A stretch of DNA of 64,000 nt from Reclinomonas americana ATCC 50394 (lineage: Eukaryota > Jakobida > Jakobea > Jakobida), in the NCBI GenBank assembly GCA_048213135.1, contig PS015134.1, positions 1 through 64,000 of the forward strand, written 5' to 3'. Position 1 is the first letter of the stretch. Every line of letters starts with the position of its first letter. Position numbers and translations under genes: made by a program. The notes below the pieces were generated by a model. The model ran no database searches. It had not been told where the DNA came from and was given only the letters and a program-made list of their open reading frames with translations. Shown piece by piece: positions 46,501 to 57,011 of this stretch.

Positions 46501-48702
46501 CGCACTGCGAGCTGGAGCGGTGAGGCGGGACAGCGCGGACTGAGCGCGCGAACCGATGCCTGATGATGCTGCAGCTGCCGCTGCCGAGCCCACTGTCACA
46601 GTCGACGCCTCCGACTCGTCCATCATGTCGCTCAATAAATCCTCGTGTGGATCGCTGATCGGTTGCAGAGCGTCGGGATCGGCCTTGAGATACAGGCCAG
46701 TGGCCAAGTGCTTGAGACGGACAGTGGCTTGCCAGGGGGCGAAACCGCCTGCGCAATGTGTGAGAGAGAGCATAGCAGAAAGTGGGGAGGGTGGGCGGTG
46801 GTGGTGACGCACCGCGACTGGCATCGGCCATTTCCACGTCCCACATAAAGTTGACAGACAGCTGGTCACTGCGTTTGCTGAGAGTGGAGGGGCGGATGTT
46901 CACTGCGGCGACGAACAATTAAGAGAGCCGTGATGTGATGGATCAGAGCAAAACAATGCACTGCACCTTCCAGTTGCTCCTGACGATCGTCGGCATTCAA
47001 AAAGCCCTCGAGTTCCTTGTGATACAAGTAAATGACATCACCTGCGACACAGCAAGGTGAATGGAACGAGACCATGAGCAGGAGAGCGCGCAAACACAAC
47101 GTACCAGCTTTGAGGAATCGCTGCGCCTCACTGGGCACATACGAGGCAAACTGATGCAACGCCCAGCGTGCCGTGGTGGTGGAACCCAGAATTTCGATGC
47201 GACCGTCGGGTTCCTCGAACCGCTCCGTACTCGGCGTCACATACAAGCGGAACTTGCGACTCAACAGCTGCACACTGTCGCCGAGACGAACAGCGTCGCC
47301 TTCCGTGCGCAACTTGGTCGACGGCTCCACCACAAAGGCGCAGCCAGAGTCGCCACTCTCGATCGGAACCAGCCGGGCGCACCCGGACTGCGTCTCCGCC
47401 GCGCGACGCGACACCGACACGAAGCGATCAGAGCGTACGTGCAGCAATTGCAGCGAGGAGCCGTAGGTGACCTTGCGACCGAGCGCACGCTGCGTTTCGG
47501 ACTCGTTCTGCCGCACCTCCGAGTCGCGTTTCAACTGCAGATCCTTCAGTCGATTGTACTCCTCCAAATCGTCCTCGTTGGTGGGCGGCGGAGTGCGCGT
47601 ATAATCAAACGACGAGTCGTACGACGACTGCTCCAGCTCGCGGTGAAAGTGCTTGGCCGCCGAGTACAGAATGGGAGGTAGAACGCGGAAGATGCAGTCT
47701 GCGAGGGGAGTGATGAGAAGAGAGAGGAGGGAGGAGAAGGGGAAGGGCGGAAGAATGGGGAACCTCGAAAGTTGGCCGGCAAGTTGCCTTCGTGGCCCTC
47801 GCTGATCGCGACACGAATGTCGACAATTCTGGGAGCGCTCGTGAGTCCACTCCATAAGCATCGAGACGAAATGCAAGTCGACATTGCTTACCCTTGAGTG
47901 CTGATGTAGCCCTCGACCAATTGCGTCTTGATCTCGTGACTGCAGTGCAAGCTGATCAAGTCTGCGATCAAAAAAGGGGGGGAGAGGGAGGAGGATGAGC
48001 AAGGGAAAGTGAGTGTGAGAGGATCCGGAGGGGGAGGAGGAGGAGGAGGAGGAGGAGGAGGAGAAGAAGAAGAAGAAGGAGAAGAACGAGGAGGAAGAGG
48101 AAGAACAAGAGAACGGAGGATGAGGAGGAGAAGAAAGAAGAGAAGAAGAAGGAAGAGAAGGTGGAGGAAGAGGAAGAATGGAAGAACGGAGTCCAGATCA
48201 ACGCATGCACACTCATGATCTCTCTCTCTCTCACACACACACATCACTCACTCATACACGCACACACTCATCACTCACTCACACACACACTCACTCACTC
48301 ACTCATACAGCATTCAGTCATGATCTCTCTGCATCACTCACTCACTCTTTGCCCCTTCCCTCTCTCTCCCTTCTCTCTCTCTCTCCCTACTCTCCCTCTC
48401 CCTCTCTCACACACACTGCACCTCCATAGCTCAAGAACTCCTCCGGCTGCGTGTCCGCGCGCAATGCATCCTCCACTGCGCCTCCACTTGCCACTTGACC
48501 AACGCCCAATGAGGCAAGCACAGTGGAGGCAGGAGCGGAGGAGGAGGAGGCAGGCAATGCACTGCAGAGTGTGTGAGAGAGTGAGACGACATGTCACACT
48601 CTTTCTCTTTGTGTGTGTGTGTGTTGCTTACCCGCGCAACACGGATGGTCGCGGTAGTTGCTCGCTCGTGGCCACGACTGTCGCCTGTGATGGGCGACTC
48701 AT
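36262..48702 (-). CDS. Inositol 1,4,5-trisphosphate receptor (multi-exon)
   Basis: IP3-gated calcium-release channel of the ER. Start ATG at 48702 (MSRPSQATVVATSEQLPRPS). The N-terminal trefoils include DLISLHCSHEIKTQLVEG (47961), LLHVRSDRFVSVSRRAAE and a MIR segment VRLKHLATGLYLKADPDA (46727 on). IP3-core signatures are DPMEREGVPIKRNQRLLRD (about 45597-45541) and HIPFIQSQHGYHLM; basic residues aligned with human R504/K508/R511 read K/R/R. RIH-type armadillo domains span 45.4-40.0 kb, including FCEGHYLNLQNYLRVQSN (40397 on). The channel starts near VEIVRDRNLERVYFPIPE (39249) and continues LKNVIRSVTRN and FLFYNNVFVLNADDPDGP. The pore loop is YANYGLRGASFFEQLFKPDD, with the filter GGGVGD replaced. 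S6 is VIITIVTLNLIFG (37240). The linker zinc site CFIC...HIHNDH is intact. The tail is Gly-rich. The last exon (36308-36262) ends ...NTNRE TGA. No frame break was noticed. Confidence 0.95.
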
Positions 48703-49537
48703 GAATGGCCCTCTCTCACTCTCTCTCTCTCTCTCCTTTGTTGATTAGACAATGTGTGTCCGTCCGCGCGCGTGTCCGAACATTGACTTTTTCTTGGACT
48801 CCTCCTCTCCACACAGTCTGTGTGTTGCTGCTCTGTGTAGTGCTGCCCACGCAAGAGCACGCTTTGTGTGAGGCTTGCTGGGAGACGCATTGAAACCGCG
48901 GCACTGATTGTATTTGTTCGAAAACTTGATATGTTGTGATCATGATCGACGTCGCGCGTCTTTCACGACCGTGGGAAGCTGCACTGTGAAGGACAAGTAC
49001 AGAGGTGGTGCGAGGTCTCAATTATTGTGCAGACGGGGAAAGCAATCGAGCTCGAGAACACAACCTCCGCGCCAAGAAATCCTTTTGAGGCCAAACCGCG
49101 TTTGATTGGCTTTGCCTCCTGAAAGGGAAGAGGTCTCTAGGAGAAGAGCGTGCGCCTATATTATTGGTGTGCCAAGGTCAGTGTTGGCAAGCTTGTCGCA
49201 CAATTGCAATTCGTGTAAAGCTTCGAAGTGATGTGTCCTCTCCTGAATAGGTGTGCTTCTGCTCGCCGCTTCCTTCCTCCAGAGAGAGAACCACTTGGTG
49301 GTGTAGATGGAGGGTTGCAGTCGATCGGCCTAGGCCTCGACCTCGACGTACGTCGACGTCGACATGATCATTATCGTCGACGTTGACTCTTGCCGCATAT
49401 GCATTTGAGAGGCATCAGCCACCTCCGATGATGAACTCCAGCACCGTGTGATGGGCGGTGACTGCCACCATGTGTGAAGTGCTTGCAAGAGAAAGAGAGA
49501 CATGTCCCACAATACAAGCATTTCTCCGTGAGCGTGC
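48703..49537. other. Divergent intergenic region between IP3 receptor and WD40 gene
   Basis: 835 bases between two divergent start codons. No convincing exon is seen. Contains a TATA-like TATATTATT near 49156 and a palindrome cluster at 49321-49390. Both promoters probably lie here. Confidence 0.5.
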
Positions 49538-50617
49538 ATGTCCGCGCCATTCTCCCCCCACTCCCTCTGCCTGCACGGACACAGCGGCAGCGTGCATGCT
49601 GTGACCATCACCGCCGACGCTCGCCTCATCGTGAGCTCCGGCTCCGACAAGACGCTGCGCGTGTGGTCTCGTCGAGGTGCCGAGGTGCGTCGCATGGAGG
49701 TCCCCGACTCTGCACGCCAGTGTGCAGTCATCACCCCTGACGGCCGCCACCTGGTGACTGCCGGCGACCGTGACAAGACTCTGCGCGTGTGGTCACTGGC
49801 GACAGGAGACCTCGTGCGACAACTGGAGGGACACCGACAAGGCGTGCTCTGCGTGGCCGTCACCAACACGGGCGAGCATGTGGTGAGCGGAAGCTGGGAT
49901 TGCACCGTGCGCGTGTGGTCCGTGGAGAGTGGCGAGCAAGTGCGGCTACTGCACAGCCCCGTGCACTTTGTGCGCTCGGTCGCTGTCACGCCCGACAGTC
50001 GCTACATTGTGGCTGGTCGCGCAGACAAGATGCTGCGCGTGTGGCCACTGCTGCAGGAGGAGGAAGAAGGATGGCACCTAGGGCGACACGTGTCCGTCGT
50101 GTCGTCCGTCGCAGTCTCGCCCGACGCGCAGCTCGTGGTGGCATGCGCCAACGTTGAGTGGGCGGTGCATCTGTGGGCGCTGGCCACGGGCGAGCAAGTA
50201 CATCGTATGTGCGGGCACACTGCAATCGTGTCCGCTGTCGCCGTCACCGCCGATAATCGTTTCGTGGTGAGCGCAAGTGCAGACGCAACTGTGCGTCTGT
50301 GGTCGCTGGCGACGGGACGAGAAGTGCAACGACTGGAGGCGCATGCAGGGCCAGTCACGAGCATTGCGCTTAGTGCGGATGGTGAGCACCTGGTCAGTGG
50401 AGGCGCAGACTCGACTGTGCGCGTGTGGTCCACCCCGCGAGGTCTCGCCCGCGCGGAACTCGATTGCGCACGATTCGCGCTGCAAGCTGTGCATGACATG
50501 CAACTGGAGGAGGAGGAGGAGGAGGAAGTGCGGTGCTTGGCGGAGATCGTGCTGCGATGCTTCATGGTGGAGGAGGCCGAAGTCATTGAGATGATGGTCG
50601 CCAGTGACACCAAGTGA
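49538..50617 (+). CDS. Seven-bladed WD40-repeat protein
   Basis: An intronless 359-residue protein starting at ATG 49538. Seven WD40 repeats span about residues 15-300, with regular blades such as GSDKTLRVWSRRG, GDRDKTLRVWSLATG, GSWDCTVRVWSVESG, RADKMLRVWPLL, VEWAVHLWALATG, SADATVRLWSLATG and GADSTVRVWSTPRG. GH dipeptides precede several blades. Repeats are unusually alike in the DKTLRVWS/DATVRLWS segment, which suggests recent internal duplication. A Glu-rich segment and an acidic helix close the protein (VRCLAEIVLRCFMVEEAEVI). Lack of introns contrasts with most neighbours. The stop at 50617 is only 50 bases from the next start. WD40 propellers are generic interaction platforms; no specific complex can be named. 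Confidence 0.9.
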   Translation: MSAPFSPHSLCLHGHSGSVHAVTITADARLIVSSGSDKTLRVWSRRGAEVRRMEVPDSARQCAVITPDGRHLVTAGDRDKTLRVWSLATGDLVRQLEGHRQGVLCVAVTNTGEHVVSGSWDCTVRVWSVESGEQVRLLHSPVHFVRSVAVTPDSRYIVAGRADKMLRVWPLLQEEEEGWHLGRHVSVVSSVAVSPDAQLVVACANVEWAVHLWALATGEQVHRMCGHTAIVSAVAVTADNRFVVSASADATVRLWSLATGREVQRLEAHAGPVTSIALSADGEHLVSGGADSTVRVWSTPRGLARAELDCARFALQAVHDMQLEEEEEEEVRCLAEIVLRCFMVEEAEVIEMMVASDTK

Positions 50618-50667
50618 CACACCTGTCAATGCCGTCCATCAGCTTAGCCGTTGTGTGAACGCGCAGG

Positions 50668-53600
50668 ATGGAGCTCACTCGGTGCGCGTCTCTCGCCCTC
50701 TCTCTCTCTCTCTCTGGTGTTTGTTGTTGACTCACTCTTGTTTGTTTGTGTGTCTGTCAGACTCGACTTTGCGGGGTTCGGTGAGAACGATCCGCCTTCG
50801 CTGATTGGGCACTCGGCAAATGTGATCGAACACAGCTTGTTTACCTATGGTGGTGCGTGAGAGGAGGAGGAGAAGGGGGAGGGGGAGGGGGCAAAGGAGA
50901 GGGAGGGAGGGAGGGAGGGAGGAAGGGAAAGAAGAAAGAAAAGAAGAGAAAGTGATGAGAACGAGCCAAGCAGAAGAGGAGGGAGAGAGAAAGCAGAGAA
51001 CAGGGGTAGGCTGGGACGGAAGAGACCGAGAGAGTGAGAGAAAGAGACAAGAATAAGGAGCTGGAGAGAGAGGAGAGAAGGGGTGGGAGAGAGAAACTGC
51101 AAAGAGATTGAGATTGAGAAGGATGCTTGCAGGCAGACCGACTGACACACTGAGAGAGAACAGCGAGATGGAGAGACTGCGAGTGACCGCAGAGTCTCAT
51201 GCAACCTGACTGTCGCGCAGGCACAGAGAAAGAATGAATGAAAGAACGAAAGAGAGAGAGAAGGAAAGAAAGAAAGAAGGAGAGAGCGAGTGTCAGGCGG
51301 ACAGACTGACACACACAGGGAACCGAGAGTGAGAGAGAGTGGGAGAGAGAGAGAGAGGCAGGCAGGCAAACAGAACGCAGGAGAGAGAAAGAGAACGAGA
51401 GACCAAGCCAAGATTGAGAAAGAAAGACCTCATTCTCCTCCTCCCCCCGCCCCGTCCCCCCTTTGCTTCTCCCCTCCTCCTCACTTGCTATCCTCACATC
51501 AGGATGGACCTCTGGTCTCGGCTGCAACGCCGACCTCCGCGTGCTGGATCTCGACACCCGCTCGTGGCACGTATTACAGATCGAGGGCCCACACGTTCCA
51601 CGACCCAGCTACCGTCACGGATCGTTGAGTGCACTGACACGCACACACACGAGGAGGCTCATTCACGTACTCACTTTGTCTATCCGCGCACAGCACGACG
51701 ATTCTCTCCAAAATGTACCTGCTTGGCGGGTGCGAACCGCGCTCGAATGGAACACTGCGTCGACACGGCACGCTGTACGAGGTCGATCTGAACACGCTGT
51801 CGTCGGTGGCCATTGCCAGTTCGCGCTCCAGTGCCGATGCACCACCGCCGTGCAGCAGTCTCACGCTGGAGCACTGTGGCAAGCTGCTGGTGCAGTTTGG
51901 CGGCTGGGACGGCAACACCAACAACAGCAACATTCACATTCTCGATGCGCGAGTCGGCACGTGGTCGCGACCGCCAGTGCGTGGCCGGCCACCACTGCCG
52001 CGCTGTCGGCACGCCTCGGCGTCGCTGCCGGATCAGATGCAGCTGTTTGTGTCGGGTGGCATGGCGCTGGGTGGTCGCACACTGGACGACTTTTACATGT
52101 TTGACATGCGCAATCAGTCGTGGCTGACGCTGCCGTCGCTGCGCACGGGCGGCCACTTGTCGCGCTGCTCGCACACGCTGACGCCCTACCAGGGAGACTT
52201 TGTGTGCGCCGGTGGCTATCACCACTCGGAGAAGGCCGAGGGCATTCTCGGCGACCTCATCTTCTTCGACACCAAGAAGAGCGAGTGGTATGAGCCGCAC
52301 TTTTCGGAGACCTGCGAGCCGTTCCAGCCGCGGGAGAGTCACACGTGTTCGTCAGGTGAGACAAAAATGAGGGGAAAGTGAGGGAAAGGAGTGGATTGTG
52401 TGCGTGGGTTTGGCTCACGCATCACGGCTTTCTTTGTTGATTTTTGCCTTGTTGTGTCGCTCTCTTTCTCTCTCTCTCTCTTTCTCGCACTGCTTGTGTG
52501 CTTGTCCGAGTTGCATCCTTTGCAACATGATTTCTGCCATTTGCAGTCTATTCACCTCCAAATCAGATCTACCCACCTTGGATAGCACCTCGTGCATCAC
52601 CGTGGCATCTGTCTCTTTCTCTCTCTCTCTCGCACTGCTTGTGTGCGTGTCCGAGTTGCATCCTTTGCAACATGATTTCTGCCATTTGCAGTCTGTTCAC
52701 CTCCGAATCAGATCTACCCACCTGGGATAGCACCTCGTGCATCACCGTGGCATCTGTTTGTCTTCTCTGTTTGCGTGTGCGTGTGTTCGGACTTGTCTGT
52801 TGTCTGTTTCCTCTTCTGTTACGCCTCTGACTGTCTCTTGTCACTCTCACTGTCGGGTTGCTTTTTTGGGTGCCTTCTTTCTGTTGTTTTTGAGTCCCCT
52901 TCGCCCCCTATCCCCTTCCTCCCCCCTTCCCCCTCACAGGCTACGGCGGTCGCAAGCTGCTCTACTTTGGAGGCATGTCAACAGCGGCGCACTTTCAGGA
53001 CATGTTCCGCCAGGTCGACTGCATCGAGGCGCCAGACAAGTGGATTCACATTTGTCGGCGTATGAATGGTGCGACAATGACACACACCCGAATCCTTCTC
53101 TTTCCCCGTGTTTCTTCTCACTGTTGTCGATCGCAGCCTCCGTGTCACGTGTGGAGCGACAAATGAACCTCACCAGCCTGATGCAACACATGGGACGCGA
53201 CGTGTCGGAGCTGGAGCGCCTCGATGCCGAGCAGTTTGAGAAGACGGCACTCCTCGCGGCCTCTCACAGCGGCACGGTCAGCCCGAATAGCACAGCCTCT
53301 GCGTCGACGGCGCCAAGCTCCGCCGCAGCCGCGCTGGCCGCCCATCCACCGTCACTCTTCCGTCAGCGTGTGCAATCCAAGCAGCGCATCGCCTTTCTGA
53401 GCCGCACCGAGCGTTTCTGGAACACCTCTGTGGAGAAGATGCAGGAGGCCGTGACACGCCTGGTGAATCCGCTGGCCTCCAATCCGCTGCGCAGATTAGG
53501 CCGTCCTTATTCAGGTGAGCGAGATGGACAGTTTCTGCTTCTTCCGCGCATCAGTCCTCACTGCCCTTCATAGATGGCGCGCTGAAAACGCTGATTTGCG

Positions 53601-56600
53601 GTCGCGAGCGTGCTCCCGACGGAACGTTGATGCCGCGCGTCAAGTCTCCACTCACCAGTTCCGAGGATGCGCGAAGGTGCTGCTGCTGGGCCTGTATTCC
53701 TGCTGATGACTCCTTCTTCGACAGAGTCACTGACTTGATTGCTACCTGCGCAGGCGCTCCATTGCATCTGGCCAGCAGCGTCGGTCACTGGTGCTTTCGC
53801 CACAGCAAAGATCGCCGTCGCTCACGGGTGGAAGATCGGGAGGTAAGCGCAAAAATGTGTTCTCTTGACATCGGACCCCTGTTACTCACTGTTCTGTGTA
53901 CAGATGGCCTGCACTCACACAGTGTCGTTGCGTACGGAGTGATTCTGTTGGACCTATCACCTCTTGCTCACTCGCTCCACCCTCTCTCCGTATCCCCCTG
54001 CAGTCGATTGTAGTTGACTCGGTGGCGAGTCCGCGATCCGACAGCCCCGAGTCGCCGACGACGGCGGCCACCATGGAGGCGATTGGTCGCAGCCAGCAGC
54101 CATCTGCCAATCGACTGCGCGCCGCCGCGGCACATTCGCGCTCCATCTCCGCCACTCCCACGTCACGTTTGTGGGCCGCCGACGAGGACCACCGGCGATC
54201 GGCGTCGGTGATCCCACGACCCTTCACGTCGCCCATGTCGACCGAGACGTCGGGAATCGTGTATGTCGACCTCATGTTGCAGCACAAGAGTCCCAATAAG
54301 CACGGATCGCGAGTGGAGCCGTTGGACGAGTACTGCCAGTCGCCGTTTGTGCCGGCAGACGCGTTGGAGGCTGAGGTTTGTGTGAGGACGTGCGCGCTTG
54401 GTTGTCTTCTCTTAATGTCATTCTCACAACTCGCGTGATGCAGCCGTCTGTTGAAAGCGCCAAGGTATGTCAGTCGCTGACTTTTGCACACATGACAGAG
54501 GCTTACTTACCTTCCTCCATACGCAGTACTTCCCTGTCGCTCCTGCGGTCACAGAAGAACTCGAGCCAGAGTTTCCACATGCGCGAAGGTCTTTGGCGCG
54601 CATTCTTCCCAGTTGTGTGGTTGTGATGCTTTCCTGACACACCATGCACACACAGCCGAGCAGCTGCGGAACACGAGATCATGAACCGACGTGAGAAGCG
54701 TGCCGAGCGGCTGGAGCTCGAGCGTGAAGAACGCGCACGACGTGAGCGTACGAATCCGGATCTGTCACAGTTCAAGGTTTGTTTCATCATAATTTCGGTG
54801 AAAGCTGCTGCATTGATGTAACCTTGTGCGTTTGTATCAGGTGCCCGACATTGACGACTTTGTCAACACGGAGCGACCTCCCGAGTACTGGGTGGAACGG
54901 CTGGAGGCCATTGAGAGGAAACGAGCTGCACGTCGAATGGCTCGGAGAAAAGGTGTGCGCGTGCTCGCTCGCTCAACCAACCCCATGATGAACTGTACGC
55001 TCACCTTGCCGATGCGCGTTACAGGCCTGAGTATTCCGTACGATCCCGACGATGATGACACACTGCTTACCAAGGAGCGTCTGGGACCGACAAGCAGCGC
55101 CCCGAAGAACATTGCCGTCGACCAGCAGTTTGTCACGGCTGCGAATGTTGCGTTTGCCGCATGGACCCACTGATACGAAAATGTGCATTTTCTCACATCC
55201 ATCGCGCAGATTGTCAAGCGCGTGGAAGAGGCGCTCACCTCTGAAAAGGCACGCATGCGGTGGAGAGAGTGGCGTGTCGTGGTTGACGTTGCTCACGTGT
55301 GTGCATCTCCTGTAGGCATTCGACTTTTGGGTCATTACCGACACTACACGCGTGATCACGGAGCGCATTGCAGGCTACCGGCGCGTGCAGACGGCCAGCA
55401 CACCCGAGGATGTTGCGTCGCAGCAGTGGTACTCCTCGAGAGCGAGTTGTGCTGACCTCGTGGGTGAACATCGCAAACTAGGTCATGCGCCGGTGCATCC
55501 AGCTGGCCGAATCGCTCGCCAAAATGTACGCCCTCCAGCAAGACCGCGCCGAGTCGACCAAGGAGCGCAAGAAGGTCGCCGCACGTGCTGGTGTCGCTCG
55601 TCGTGTGGCGTTTGAACTGCGCAATGCCACGGTGCTCAGTCAAGAGTTTCGTGACCCCCGCACGCACGCATCAGCATTGTTGCACTCGCACTAAAAATCG
55701 ATGTTGTTGGCGACAGAGATCCAGATGCCGCACAGGGGCGCACTGGGCGAGCGTACTCTCACAGTACGGCTGCACGTCGATTCGGGAAGAAGACGGGTGA
55801 GGGTGGGGGGCGGGGTACGCGTTCTGCGTCGGCGTCCGCTGTGCCGGGAGGACGTGGTCGGCTGCCTGCTGGTGAGGGAAAAGGGATGAGGAGGGGGGAA
55901 GGGAGGAAGAGGGGAAAAGGATGAGTAGGGATGGGATAAGAGGGGAAGGGATGAGCGGGGAAGGGAGGAAGAGGTAAATGTAGGAAGAGGGGAAGAAGGG
56001 AGGAGGGGAAAAGGGTTAGAGCGGAAGGGATGAGAAAGGAAAGGGATGAGCGATAAGACCGGGAAGCTGAAGGGAAGAGTGGAAAGGGGGAAGAGGGGAA
56101 GGGATGCGAGTGGGGAAGGTTGAAAGAAGAGTGATGATGGATTGAGAGGGAAGGGTTGGGACGGTATGAGTAGAAGGGATGGGAGGGTAAAAGTTTAGGG
56201 GAATGGATGAGAAGGGAAAAGATTGCAGGGGAAGCTAAAGGGAGGAGAGGAGGGGAATGGATGAGCGGACGCAGATTGAGAGCAAACCAATGCAGAACGA
56301 CAGATATAAGATCACTTCTTAGAGATTGCAAGGCAGAGTGAGAAAAGAGGGGGGTAAAGAGTGGACAGCAGGAAGTACGTAGGGTTCTTTTCGGCTGAGG
56401 AATATTGGTGTGGAAAGACAGGATAAGCACGAGGTTTTTAGTGAGCGGTCAGAGAAGTACCTGTGGGAAAGAAGTGTTGAGCCCGAAAAAGAAGGCAATC
56501 TTCCTATTCTCTCTCTCTCTCCTTCCTGCGCTTCTACTTCTGCTGTGTATCCGTGTGTATCATACCATTGGACTCGTTACTCATGCGCACTCACCATCGT

Positions 56601-56958
56601 CTCTCACGCAGCGGGCGGAGGCGATAAGAGCGCCTCAAGCTCACGCGCCACCACACCCAAGGAACCGAGCACGCCCACCTCCGCCACCTCCACCTCCTTC
56701 TCTCAATTCCTGCCCATCCTCGACCAAAAGCTGCAGCAACTGAGCATGGCCAGCCACGTACTGCGCAGCTCACTCGGCAGCGGCTCGGCGGACCTGTCGG
56801 CGGACCAAGTGGCCAGTCCAGTGGTCGGAAGTGTGCTGGTCGCCATTGATCGCGACAACAAACCTCCTGCTCGTTCGTCCACCCTCGATAAGCCACCTAT
56901 ACTTCCGCATCATGCGCGGTCGACAAGTGGCAAGCAGCCACCACCAGCAAGAGAATAA
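50668..56958 (+). CDS. Kelch-propeller protein with long C-terminal extension (multi-exon)
   Basis: Exon 1 is tiny (MELT plus part of R, from ATG 50668). It joins an exon at 50761 giving RLDFAGFGENDPPSLIGHSA, then a phase-1 junction to GGWTSGLGCNADLRVLDLD (51503). Kelch blades follow: MYLLGGCEPRSNGT (51713), LLVQFGGWDGNTNNSNIHIL, LFVSGGMALGGRTLDDFYMF, FVCAGGYHHSEKAEGIL and GYGGRKLLYFGGMSTAAHF (52940). After about 400 residues the kelch part ends. The rest (53140-56958) has Ser/Pro-rich and Ala-rich stretches, a charged helix block (RREKRAERLELEREERARRE, 54682), PDIDDFVNTERPPEYWVERL (54844) and a helical block VMRRCIQLAESLAKMYALQQ (55482). It closes with a Ser/Thr-rich exon ending ...PPPARE. 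The TAA (56956-56958) is inside AATAAA. The tail matches no family I know. That all downstream exons belong to this gene is inferred from phase and spacing. Confidence 0.75.
52457..52750 (+). repeat. Tandem duplication, 145-base period, in a kelch-gene intron
   Basis: Two copies differing at only a few positions (TTGCATCCTTTGCAACATGA at 52511 and 52656). Each has a (CT)n tract, an acceptor-like TTTGCAG and an open 22-codon stretch (VYSPPNQIYPPWIAPRASPW in the first copy, one Trp to Gly change in the second). The intron can be spliced cleanly without them. Confidence 0.9.
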
Positions 56959-56959
56959 A
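56954..56959 (+). promoter_or_regulatory. AATAAA signal overlapping the kelch stop codon
   Basis: AATAAA contains the TAA stop, in the context GAATAAAG, as at the HAD-like gene. The next start codon is 53 bases past the stop. Confidence 0.5.
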
Positions 56960-57011
56960 GAGCTAACGAATTGAGCAGGACAACACGTGGTTGTCAGTGA
57001 TTGAGAGTGGA

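Noticed and set aside
55800-56430. - strand Phe/Pro/Ser-rich frame of 223 residues
   Set aside because: Antisense of a GA-rich kelch-gene intron; low complexity, no motif, no splice support.
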